6,307 nt of DNA, from NCBI GenBank assembly GCA_023262305.1, contig JALRCK010000140.1, forward strand, positions 1 to 6,307, read 5' to 3'. Below are positions 1 to 5,747 of the stretch, in pieces (the first letter of the stretch is position 1; the number at the start of each line of letters is the position of its first letter). The notes beneath the pieces are model-generated. The model was not told the DNA's origin. It ran no database searches and saw only the letters and a list, made by a program, of their open reading frames with translations. This stretch comes from Deltaproteobacteria bacterium (GTDB lineage: Bacteria > Bdellovibrionota_C > UBA2361 > OMII01). A program made the translations under genes and the position numbers.

Positions 1-1
1 C

Positions 2-751
2 CTGCGGACGAACCATGAGACTCCTACATGGCTAAATTATGCTCACGCGGCGGTGGGGCTGATACTTGACGACCGTGAGCAAACCGCGCTTCGAGAGGTA
101 TTTGAGCAACGTTATGAAGCCTCCGTTCTTAATCTCTCGCGATGGAATTACCGAGCTCGGTCCTCATTTCGGCTTATTGTGGGGGCGCTCTATCCTGAAG
201 TGCTCGGTGAAGCGCGACCCCTTCGGCAAGGCACAGATCTGCTCTTGCACTCTCCACTTGAGCAGCGAGTGATCAATCGACTTGAGCGCATGCCTGGCTT
301 GAAGGTTTTTACAGGGATATTTATCCCGTGGGCGCCTGCGTTTGATGGGATTGTAGTAACCCAACGGGCTCCCGACCGACCGATACTTATACTCGTAGAT
401 GGTGAGGGGTACCATTCAGTCAATGGCACCTGGGCGTTTCGAGGTTTTGATGGACACTCGCTCTTGGCCACTCGGATCCTAACCCAGGCCGGATATCCTG
501 TGGTACGAATTGCGGCGCAGTTCGGTGAGCCAGGTCTGGAGGGAGCACTCAGCGAGGCGATCTCGGCAATCGCTCAGTATGTGGAACATGGTACAATCCC
601 GACTGCTCCGCGCTTAATAGTCAATCCACCTGAGACCTTCACCGATATAGCAGGGAAGGTTATCCTCTATACGCCGTGCCCGGGTGCAACGATTCGGACC
701 TCATCGATGTTGCAACGCCCTGAATCTTCAACGGCTGATGAGGTCGCTTAG
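2..751 (+). CDS. RAP-domain protein, C-terminal part (5' end outside window)
   Basis: The frame is open from the first base to a TAG at 749-751, and no ATG, GTG or TTG occurs in frame before a GTG at 53. That GTG has no Shine-Dalgarno sequence and the residues before it (NHETPTWLNYAHAAVGL) read on as helical protein, so the true start is probably upstream. Numbering from the GTG, residues about 91-160 match the RAP pattern: a strand with AFDG (D98), a strand ILILVDGEGYH (D116, E118, H121), a G-rich loop, a helix LLATRILTQAGY and a strand PVVRIA. RAP domains have a PD-(D/E)XK-like fold and in eukaryotic FASTK and OPR proteins follow helical repeats that bind organellar RNA; bacterial members are little studied. 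The helical stretch before the domain (residues 1-50 and upstream) fits that architecture. RNA binding or processing is inference. A DUF559-like nuclease is the main alternative. Confidence 0.78.
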   Translation: MRTNHETPTWLNYAHAAVGLILDDREQTALREVFEQRYEASVLNLSRWNYRARSSFRLIVGALYPEVLGEARPLRQGTDLLLHSPLEQRVINRLERMPGLKVFTGIFIPWAPAFDGIVVTQRAPDRPILILVDGEGYHSVNGTWAFRGFDGHSLLATRILTQAGYPVVRIAAQFGEPGLEGALSEAISAIAQYVEHGTIPTAPRLIVNPPETFTDIAGKVILYTPCPGATIRTSSMLQRPESSTADEVA

Positions 752-752
752 T

Positions 753-769
753 CGCTCTTCCGATGAGCG
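753..769. terminator. Possible weak hairpin between convergent genes
   Basis: CGCTC (753-757) and GAGCG (765-769) can pair around a seven-base loop, just after the stop of the RAP gene and just before the stop of the convergent solute-binding protein gene. Only 24 bases separate the two stop codons, so this is where a shared terminator would lie. Neither strand has a T tract after the stem, so it is not a standard intrinsic terminator. Confidence 0.22.
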
Positions 770-775
770 GGAGGG

Positions 776-1873
776 TCACGATTGCGTCAACTTCTTCACG
801 CCGATCGTTCGGTTGGTGACAGTTTGTTTTCCGTTAAAAGAGAATTCACCTGAGTAACCCTTATATCCAATAGTTGATGCAACACACTCTCGAACACTCA
901 TTTGAGGATCGGTTTTTTTCATGCAACCTAGAAGAATCATAGTTTCATCATAGGTGACTGCGCCACTTGAGCCCTCAGGAGGAACTCCATACTGCTGCGT
1001 GTACCTCTTCGTGAACTCATCGGCAGTTTTTTGATCAAAGACGGGATACGAGTAGAAAAAGTCAAAGCCGAATCGGTGGATGTCATCGGGGGGATCGAGG
1101 TACACGATCAAATCGTCAGAGAACACCGGAGGTCGATCACTTCGTATCTCACTCCATTGCTTCAGGAACGCCTGTATCTGACCTGCGTTATCGAGCAGCA
1201 TGAGGATAGCGTCAACATCTTTGGGGACTTTCGTGATGATGCTCCTGAAATCTCGCTCCTCCAGAACCATTCTTTGGTTCGTCACAACGGTGCTTGTGGT
1301 GTCAGATAGGAAGCTCTCAACGAGGGAATCATAGTACGGGGTAAGGGCAGCAAAGACGGCAACTCGCTTGATCCCAGATCCGTTCATATGCTTGGCAAGG
1401 ACGCGTGCGTATTCGCGGTCATCAAACCACGCTGTAAAGTTGTAGCTCCAGGGTCGGCTGTAGTACTCCTTGCCGTGATATGAGGGGGATAGGCACACGA
1501 CTCTCTTCGTCTCACAGATTGGCAGCATCGGCACGGTGGTTTCCCACGTAGCGCCCACAATTGAGGAGAGCTTGTCTATGGAGATGAGCTTGTGGAGCGC
1601 TGTCACGGTATGTCGACTTGAGAACATCGAATCTTCAACGATCGGGGTGACTTTGTAGTTCGGGTATTTTGTCTCAAAATCTCGGCATGCCAGGAGGAAT
1701 GAGTTGCGCTCAGTCTTTCCCCACAGGGCGCCCCCTCCGGTTAGGTCAAAGATCCCTCCGATCCGAAGCTCTTGAGCGCGTGGTGATTGTGCAAAGCTTA
1801 CGGGTAGGTGCAGCAGACCAAGTAAGTACAGAGGGATGAGTAGGGCAAGGGGGGCACAGTGAGTCAGACGCAT
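776..1873 (-). CDS. ABC-type branched-chain amino acid/amide-family solute-binding protein
   Basis: Predicted periplasmic ligand-binding protein of 365 residues, a normal length for the type I periplasmic-binding (LivJ-like, Peripla_BP_6) family. The ATG at 1873 was chosen because it gives a clean signal peptide: MRLTH, a hydrophobic core to about residue 25, and a likely cut after A28 (SFA before QSP). A TTG at 1909 would add 12 residues before it. The mature chain begins with a family signature, LRIGGIFDLTGGGALWGK, followed by a NSFLLACRDF helix. IVGATWETTVPMLPICE and VVCLSP match the ligand-cleft loops of lobe 1, and IKRVAVFAALTPYYDSLVESF opens lobe 2. It ends at a TGA at 776-778. Two Cys near the C terminus (LLGCMKK and VRECVAS) could form a disulfide. 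The ligand cannot be read from sequence. No permease or ATPase gene is adjacent, so it may work with a distant transporter or as a sensor. Confidence 0.92.
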   Translation of the reverse strand: MRLTHCAPLALLIPLYLLGLLHLPVSFAQSPRAQELRIGGIFDLTGGGALWGKTERNSFLLACRDFETKYPNYKVTPIVEDSMFSSRHTVTALHKLISIDKLSSIVGATWETTVPMLPICETKRVVCLSPSYHGKEYYSRPWSYNFTAWFDDREYARVLAKHMNGSGIKRVAVFAALTPYYDSLVESFLSDTTSTVVTNQRMVLEERDFRSIITKVPKDVDAILMLLDNAGQIQAFLKQWSEIRSDRPPVFSDDLIVYLDPPDDIHRFGFDFFYSYPVFDQKTADEFTKRYTQQYGVPPEGSSGAVTYDETMILLGCMKKTDPQMSVRECVASTIGYKGYSGEFSFNGKQTVTNRTIGVKKLTQS

Positions 1874-1943
1874 GCTACGAATTGTGACCGGAAATAGCGC
1901 ATCGCTCAACCGAGGTCTTTGTGAAGCTGTAAGTCATCTTTCA

Positions 1944-1971
1944 TACCTCGAACAGGTTCGCGGCAGAGGTA
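1944..1971. promoter_or_regulatory. Nested inverted repeat upstream of the solute-binding protein gene
   Basis: TACCTC (1944-1949) is the exact complement of GAGGTA (1966-1971), and inside it lies CGAAC-AG-GTTCG (1949-1960). The element sits 70-100 bases before the ATG of the solute-binding protein gene and about 100 bases before the divergent gene at 2074. It could be an operator or a 5' leader hairpin. The CGAAC/GTTCG half-sites resemble the Gram-positive LexA (Cheo) box, but the spacer is two bases instead of four, so LexA is not claimed. Confidence 0.35.
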
Positions 1972-2003
1972 ATCTGGAAATACTCTCCCTGAGTGATAAG
2001 GGG

Positions 2004-2028
2004 TTGAGTTTAATATATTATTTATGCT
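2004..2028. promoter_or_regulatory. AT-rich patch in divergent intergenic region, possible promoter
   Basis: The intergenic stretch 1874-2073 separates two divergent genes and should hold promoters for both. Its only strongly AT-rich part is here: TTGAGT at 2004, then the perfect palindrome TAATATATTA (2011-2020) and TATGCT at 2023. These pieces resemble sigma-70 boxes, but the -35 to -10 spacing (13 bases for TTGAGT to TATGCT) is too short, so no exact promoter is assigned. Confidence 0.2.
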
Positions 2029-2073
2029 CGCCACAACGCGCTTAGTGGTGGAGGATTTGTCATACTAGGTCGT

Positions 2074-2703
2074 ATGAGCGCATTACTTTTCCAAGGTCTG
2101 CCAGCACGTCTCGGTCACCATCAGCTCGAAGGGCTCTTGCGCCACGCCGCTCCCTGCTCCGTCTATCACGTTCATCCCGCTAACCACGACAGGATTCCGT
2201 GTTTCGTGTCCGGATATCGGGTGTGTCTCGTTGAGGGTGAGGAGGGAAGCGGGGTGCTTCTCTTGAAACCAGGACAAGAGCACATGAAGTTACAGCTCAC
2301 TGATGCCGCCTCGGGTGTATCCTCGACACGACCGTGCTTTGTGCCGATCGACTCCATGCACCGAGCAATCACCACAGACTCATCCGGGTGCGCAGCGCCT
2401 CACCTGGTGCGGATAAAGATATTTGGGGTTGTTGATGAGGATGGACTCGTTATGAGAGCAGGGTCTACAGGAGCGGGATTTCCGCAACCTGGGCATGAAA
2501 CCTTTCTCTTTCCGCACGGGCTTCGGCATTTCACGAGCGAAAATGGTGTGAGCTCGATTCCCAAGGTGGGTTTACGCATCTCCGGTCTATGTGGAGGGCG
2601 AGTTACCGTTCTTGAGCCCCGTATGAACTACAGCGCCGAGATTCGGGGTATTCCGGTTCTGTGTCGTCATTCCGGTGAACCGATCGCCACGGCTTGGATA
2701 TAA
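2074..2703 (+). CDS. Hypothetical protein, unknown family
   Basis: A complete 209-residue protein that I do not recognise. The ATG at 2074 is the first usable start after an in-frame TAA at 2011. A weak AGGT lies three bases before it, while a strong GTGGAGGA at 2048-2055 is about 20 bases away, too far for a normal ribosome binding site. There is no signal peptide or membrane helix. The chain is rich in Gly, His and Cys (9 Cys), with short hydrophobic stretches that suggest beta strands, such as SGVLLLKPG, HLVRIKIFGVVDEDG, VGLRISGL and GRVTVLEP. Several His lie near the N terminus (LGHHQLEGLLRHAAPCSVYHVHP). Codon use looks genuinely coding. The next possible reading frame begins one base after its TAA, so the two may once have been co-transcribed. 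Metal binding is only a guess from the Cys and His content. Confidence 0.68.
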   Translation: MSALLFQGLPARLGHHQLEGLLRHAAPCSVYHVHPANHDRIPCFVSGYRVCLVEGEEGSGVLLLKPGQEHMKLQLTDAASGVSSTRPCFVPIDSMHRAITTDSSGCAAPHLVRIKIFGVVDEDGLVMRAGSTGAGFPQPGHETFLFPHGLRHFTSENGVSSIPKVGLRISGLCGGRVTVLEPRMNYSAEIRGIPVLCRHSGEPIATAWI

Positions 2704-2709
2704 AGTGCC

Positions 2710-2774
2710 TGAGGCGAACGCTCCAGCAACCAGTCTGACCCGAAGCCGCATAGGCGATTACCTTGAACGCCTCA
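2710..2774. repeat. 7-bp inverted repeat with smaller hairpin inside
   Basis: TGAGGCG (2710-2716) and CGCCTCA (2768-2774) are perfect complements separated by 51 bases. A small hairpin GCC-GCATA-GGC (2745-2755) sits inside. A few bases further on, CTGGG (2781-2785) complements CCCAG (2819-2823). These pairings may be part of a folded RNA, or may be chance matches within a decayed gene. Confidence 0.3.
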
Positions 2775-2875
2775 TCATGGCTGGGTAACCTACCACGAGG
2801 CTTACAACAAGTCGGCGCCCCAGGGTTGCCCTCTCTAGCACCGTTAAACCAGCAGAGTGTGCCTCTTGTCAGCAT

Positions 2876-3009
2876 CGCTCTCTCCATAGTGGACCACCTC
2901 TTGATGGAGGTCTGCAAACGGAGAGCGCGAATGGGTGTATTCAATTGAGGGTTGAGCGCTCTGCCCAGGCTAAGCTGATCGTTGAGGGTACTCTCACGTG
3001 ACTGGGCAG
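2876..3009. repeat. Overlapping inverted repeats with mutually exclusive pairings
   Basis: CGCTCTC (2876-2882) pairs perfectly with GAGAGCG (2921-2927), enclosing a CCAT/ATGG hairpin (2884-2887 with 2904-2907). The overlapping arm AGAGCGC (2922-2928) pairs instead with GCGCTCT (2956-2962). Immediately after, CTGCCCAG (2961-2968) pairs over eight bases with CTGGGCAG (3002-3009), and that loop contains TGAGG-GTAC-TCTCA (2983-2996, one G-T pair). The central arm can therefore fold with its left or its right partner but not both, a layout seen in RNA switches and attenuators. There is no T tract, and it does not match any riboswitch, RNase P, tmRNA or SRP consensus that I know. Confidence 0.35.
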
Positions 3010-3235
3010 TTGGCCTCTGATCGATCTCGCTGCGCACGTTACAGGTATTGACGGTCAGTGCATCGATACAGGTGCCCCAGAGGTTGTGTAAGATGCTCAA
3101 TACGTTGAAAAAAAAGGAAGGGACCATAAACTGGCTGTGATATCGGACAGTCAGGTCCGTGGTCGAATTGGTCAGGACGATGCGCTGTTAGTTAGTATGA
3201 GTAGTCCGGCTTTGACTAACTTCCGCGAGAGGTGG

Positions 3236-3263
3236 ACACTATGGAGGTGGCCTCAAACAGTGT
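3236..3263 (+). promoter_or_regulatory. Nested hairpin just before the next gene
   Basis: ACACT (3236-3240) complements AGTGT (3259-3263), and GAGG-TGG-CCTC (3244-3254) folds inside it. The hairpin ends 13 bases before the purine-rich ribosome binding site (around 3276-3281) of the gene at 3283. It could affect translation of that gene or be an end-of-transcript structure. No T tract follows. Confidence 0.25.
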
Positions 3264-3282
3264 GAGATATGGGTGAAAGGAT

Positions 3283-3711
3283 ATGACAAGACATAGTCCG
3301 GACCGGAGCGCCGGTTACATGCAGACCCTAAGTTTTATGAGCTTGGTTCAATTTGATGTGCGAGGTCTTGGTGATTTCTCCAAAGTTACCTCAGAAGATG
3401 CACAAGAACAGGTGCGCGGGGCTCAGTGGCAACGACACTCAATCTGTGAAGCTCTTTGGACCCTTAAAGGACCGAATGGCAAGATTGAGGTGCATGCATC
3501 TCATGCAAATGACTTCGGTTGCTCGCTCGTAACTAAAGTGACGTGTGCGAGTCCTGCGCTCGGTGCGCAACCTTTGAATGTCACCTTCGGTGGTGATCAA
3601 CCGCAGAAGAGTTCTGTGCCCGAGGTCGTTAGACTTATCTCTCAATGGCTTCCGTTGATCACAAAACCCGCCGAGGATCCTTTCGCCGCAGTCTCGATGC
3701 CCGCGGTGTAA
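3283..3711 (+). CDS. Hypothetical protein, unknown family
   Basis: A 142-residue protein ending at a TAA at 3709-3711, not recognised. The ATG at 3283 follows GAAAGGAT almost directly, an unusually short spacing. The ATG at 3319 (residue 13, MQTLSF) has GGAG about ten bases before it and may be the real start, giving 130 residues. There is no signal peptide or membrane segment. The region LSFMSLVQFDVRGLGDF looks like beta strands. EVHASHANDFGCSLVTKVTC and LNVTFGGDQPQ suggest more strands, followed by a helix VPEVVRLISQWLPLI. The fold is probably a small alpha/beta domain in the cytoplasm. It has coding-like codon use and lies downstream of the probable pseudogene, 138 bases before the DUF3817 gene. 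Function unknown. Confidence 0.65.
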   Translation: MTRHSPDRSAGYMQTLSFMSLVQFDVRGLGDFSKVTSEDAQEQVRGAQWQRHSICEALWTLKGPNGKIEVHASHANDFGCSLVTKVTCASPALGAQPLNVTFGGDQPQKSSVPEVVRLISQWLPLITKPAEDPFAAVSMPAV

Positions 3712-3782
3712 TTCCCGCGCCACCATCTTGCAAGGCTCATTACCTCCCACCTGACCAGTTTGTGCAGAGAGAGGAAGATTCA

Positions 3783-3866
3783 TTGACTTTAGCCACGCGT
3801 CGTAAGACGTTAGATAACGGTTCGGTCTTCTCTTTCGCGCGGAGGTGGTATGATATCAAAACGTAG
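3783..3866 (+). CDS. Possible 27-residue upstream ORF overlapping the DUF3817 start
   Basis: A TTG at 3783 is preceded at a good distance (seven bases) by AGAGAGGAAG, one of the best ribosome binding sites in the window, with no other obvious start for it to serve. The frame encodes a basic peptide (MTLATRRKTLDNGSVF and so on, ending YDIKT) and stops with a TAG at 3864-3866, 16 bases into the DUF3817 gene. If translated, it could couple to or tune translation of that membrane protein. It may equally be chance; T is common at first codon positions in this frame. Confidence 0.2.
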   Translation: MTLATRRKTLDNGSVFSFARRWYDIKT

Positions 3867-4134
3867 CTTTGTAATCCTTGGTAGATGGGAGGCCGTATCT
3901 CTTCTAATCTTGTTATGTATAGCGATGCCCCTCAAGTACGCGTTAGGGTATCCCACGGCGGTAAGAGTAGTAGGGGCGGCACACGGAGTGCTGTTCCTTG
4001 GTTACGTGGGGGCCGCTCTTCTGATCGCCCGAGAGGGTAAGTGGGGCTGGGGAAAGCTTGCACGGTGCCTGGTTGCCTCGTGTCTTCCGTGCGGTACTTT
4101 TGTGTTCGAGCGCGAGCTGCGGTGCGATGCCTAG
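3850..4134 (+). CDS. DUF3817 family integral membrane protein
   Basis: A complete 94-residue membrane protein, the normal size for DUF3817. The start is well supported: GGAGGTGGT (3841-3849) directly precedes the ATG. Family signatures appear in order: R12-x-E14 and SLLILL leading into MPLKY (26-30) and GYP; G42-x-x-HG (45-46) then LF-x-x-Y (48-52); and S77-x-LP-x-GTF-x-FE (77-87). Three hydrophobic helices are expected at about 15-32, 40-60 and 69-86, with a short positively charged link (AREGKWGWGK) between the second and third. The family is widespread in bacteria, is located in the inner membrane and has no established function. Nothing nearby reveals a partner. A C in place of the usual aromatic or hydrophobic residue at position 81 (PCGTF) is a small oddity. 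Confidence 0.92.
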   Translation: MISKRSFVILGRWEAVSLLILLCIAMPLKYALGYPTAVRVVGAAHGVLFLGYVGAALLIAREGKWGWGKLARCLVASCLPCGTFVFERELRCDA

Positions 4135-4198
4135 GAATGACGGTGCCCTTGTTTTTTTTGGCTCTCTGTCTCTCTCGTTGCCCCAGCGCTTTTTCCTG

Positions 4199-4221
4199 CC
4201 TGAAATGTAATTATTTTCAGG
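4199..4221. repeat. Inverted repeat in the gap before the glycosyltransferase gene
   Basis: CCTGAAA (4199-4205) and TTTCAGG (4215-4221) are perfect complements around a nine-base AT-rich loop. It lies in the 168-base gap between the DUF3817 gene and the glycosyltransferase gene, after a pyrimidine-rich stretch that includes eight T at 4152-4159. The T run precedes the stem instead of following it, so it is not a standard terminator for + strand transcription. It could be an operator or a leader hairpin. I could not place a convincing promoter in this gap. Confidence 0.28.
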
Positions 4222-4302
4222 GGTTTGCATCGCGTGGTCACTACGGTCGGGGACCTGCATCCTAGATCTCGAAGGGATCTGCTCTTCGACGACCATACTG
4301 AG

Positions 4303-5598
4303 ATGCGCATACTTTCGTTTAAACAACCGTGGTTAGCACAAGAACTTCGTGAGTTAGGACACGAAGTGGTCACCTGTGGTCACGCTCCGAGTATGCAGGT
4401 CCAGATCCCCAAGCGGATCATCCCTATTCAAGAGGTGCTGCAGCTTGTTGGTGGGTTCTCGCCCGATATCCTTCTGTTTTTGGACGACAGTATGTCTGCG
4501 CTGTCGGTCTCCGGTCTCGATACCTGTGATATACCAAGCCTCTTCTATTCGGTAGATACACATCACCATTACGAGATACATACTCAGATCGCAGCGTTAT
4601 TTGATCATGTGCTTGTAGCCCAGCAGGACTACATACACCGCTTTCAAAGATGTGGCACACCGGTTACTTGGTTTCCACCGTGGGCTCCCCGTCGTGTTGA
4701 ACCTCACCATGATAAGTGCTTTGGTGCTGCGTTCGTTGGCACTCTTGACGTAAACCTCAATCCGCGAAGAGTGAATTTTTTCAACGCGCTCTCAAAGAGG
4801 ATTCCGATTCACGTAACCTCTGGCGATTATGCGGACGTTTTTCCGTTCGCAGAGATTGTTGTTAACCAGACGGTCAAGGGAGATCTCAACTTCAGGATCT
4901 TTGAAGCTATGATGTGTGGTGCTCTGTTGATCACCGAACGAACACACAATGGTCTCTTTGACCTCTTCAAGGAAGGTGAGCACCTGGTGACCTATGAAGC
5001 CGATAATATCGAGGAGGTCGTGGAGAGATGCGCATGGCTGCGCAGTCAACCCAAGCGCTTGAGGGAGATAGCCCATGCCGGACGCGAGGAGATCTTGACC
5101 CGCCACACCTCGATGCATCGAGCTGCCGCTCTAGATAAGATACTCAGACCCCTCACGCGGAGAGCCGCCCGCCCAGATCGGCATTATGTCTCCATGATTA
5201 ATACAGCTCATGCAAATCGAACCTTGAGCTCTGTTGGGCAACCTCCGTGCATCCATGCAACGGAGTCAGGATTGCGAGCTGCTGAAGATGCGCTGAAGGC
5301 GGGTTCGTTGCCATCTGAGCGTGAAACCACCGTTATTATCTTAACCTGTGGGTTATTTGATCAGCTCACCAACCAGAGGGTGGGCGCTGACCTGATTCGT
5401 CGCTTTTACGAAAAGTTTTCCGACAACCCCTTGCTTGCATTTGCCCGGATTCACTCGCTGATTAAAAAGGGGGCGATGGAGGAGGCTCATCGCGTTGCTG
5501 CACAGCGGTTCAACATACCTCCAGATCAGTCGATCTCAATTGCACTCGACCTTATACCTCGGATCGTGCGCGGAGAGATCTATTTGGCGCCTGAGTGA
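4303..5598 (+). CDS. CgeB-like glycosyltransferase with C-terminal helical extension
   Basis: A predicted cytoplasmic glycosyltransferase (GT-B fold, CgeB / Glyco_trans_1_2 group), 431 residues from the ATG at 4303. That start was chosen because the protein then begins MRILSF and runs straight into ELGHEVVTCG, as family members do. A TTG at 4225 would add 26 unconvincing residues; neither start has a good ribosome binding site. The N-terminal half (1-135) carries the acceptor-side Rossmann-like domain with SPDILLFLDD (53-62) and IPSLFYSVDTHHHYE (77-91). The donor-side domain has GAAFVGTLD (141-149), EIVVNQT (174-180) and RIFEAMMCGALLITE (188-202), the sugar-nucleotide-binding signature, then NIEEVVERCAWLRSQP and a closing helix to about 290. 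Residues 295-431 go beyond the usual family length and look helical and TPR-like (NPLLAFARIHSLIKKGAMEEAHRVAAQRF region). The likely role is sugar transfer to a surface glycan, glycoprotein or lipid; donor and acceptor cannot be read. It ends in TGA, convergent with the next gene. Confidence 0.88.
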   Translation: MRILSFKQPWLAQELRELGHEVVTCGHAPSMQVQIPKRIIPIQEVLQLVGGFSPDILLFLDDSMSALSVSGLDTCDIPSLFYSVDTHHHYEIHTQIAALFDHVLVAQQDYIHRFQRCGTPVTWFPPWAPRRVEPHHDKCFGAAFVGTLDVNLNPRRVNFFNALSKRIPIHVTSGDYADVFPFAEIVVNQTVKGDLNFRIFEAMMCGALLITERTHNGLFDLFKEGEHLVTYEADNIEEVVERCAWLRSQPKRLREIAHAGREEILTRHTSMHRAAALDKILRPLTRRAARPDRHYVSMINTAHANRTLSSVGQPPCIHATESGLRAAEDALKAGSLPSERETTVIILTCGLFDQLTNQRVGADLIRRFYEKFSDNPLLAFARIHSLIKKGAMEEAHRVAAQRFNIPPDQSISIALDLIPRIVRGEIYLAPE

Positions 5599-5717
5599 GT
5601 CGTAGGCGAGTAGCCCGTCGATTCCAAACCATCCATGGAGGTCCCGAGGAAAATGGGGTCGGGGTGCGCGCCTCTCTTGAAGAGTGGTCAATTTCGGTAG
5701 GCGAATATTCCGGTCCA

Positions 5718-5733
5718 AGGGTGCTCGCACCCT
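5718..5733. terminator. Hairpin between convergent genes, possible two-way terminator
   Basis: AGGGTGC (5718-5724) and GCACCCT (5727-5733) form a near-perfect palindrome that folds as a GC-rich stem with a CTCG-like loop. It lies in the 149-base gap between the glycosyltransferase stop at 5598 and the stop of the opposite-strand gene at 5748, the expected site for a shared terminator. Neither strand has a clear T run after the stem, so the call is tentative. Confidence 0.35.
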
Positions 5734-5747
5734 CCATGCGTTGTGTT

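Larger units (their letters stand above)
2705..3265 (+). pseudogene. Probable decayed gene: one frame with three internal stops
   Basis: There is no intact plausible gene between 2704 and 3282. One forward frame, starting with a GTG at 2705 one base after the previous stop, runs to a TGA at 3263-3265 with only three internal stops: TAA at 2786, TGA at 2999 and TAA at 3089. By hand count T is the first base of only about 19 of some 182 codons (near 10%) and G is enriched there, as in real coding frames. The pieces read like protein, for example TRSRIGDYLERLIMAG, a PAECASCQHR stretch with a CxxC pair, WPLIDLAAHVTGIDGQ, and LAVISDSQVRGRIGQDDALL. Restored, it would be about 183 residues of unknown family. 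The interpretation is a gene inactivated by several nonsense mutations. The alternatives are a structured RNA or chance. Readthrough is unlikely because both TAA and TGA occur. Confidence 0.42.

Noticed and set aside
1906..1944. A 12-codon minus-strand ORF (MKDDLQLHKDLG) before the solute-binding protein gene
   Set aside because: It is very short, its GAGGT motif touches the ATG directly, and it contains no run of codons that would suggest attenuation.
2603..3127. A 174-codon open frame on the minus strand
   Set aside because: It overlaps the end of the gene at 2074-2703 on the opposite strand, has no ribosome binding site, and its translation has a random-looking composition. The low-T first codon position of the forward frame explains the lack of stops opposite.
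3144..3159. TCAGGTCCG resembling the bacterial SRP RNA core, within a CGGAC/GTCCG hairpin
   Set aside because: The essential GGAAG...AGCAG part of the SRP RNA is absent, so the match is chance.
3702..3719. CGCGG/CCGCG stem across the stop codon of the gene at 3283-3711
   Set aside because: It is only five base pairs with no T tract after it, too weak to call a terminator.
3645..3782. The upstream part of a 73-codon + strand frame running to 3866
   Set aside because: It begins inside the gene at 3283-3711 without a ribosome binding site. T is frequent at first codon positions, unlike real genes here. Only the short TTG-started tail has a good ribosome binding site.
3943..4326. A 127-codon minus-strand frame across the DUF3817 to glycosyltransferase gap
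   Set aside because: It is antisense to the clearly recognised DUF3817 gene and carries no recognisable protein features.
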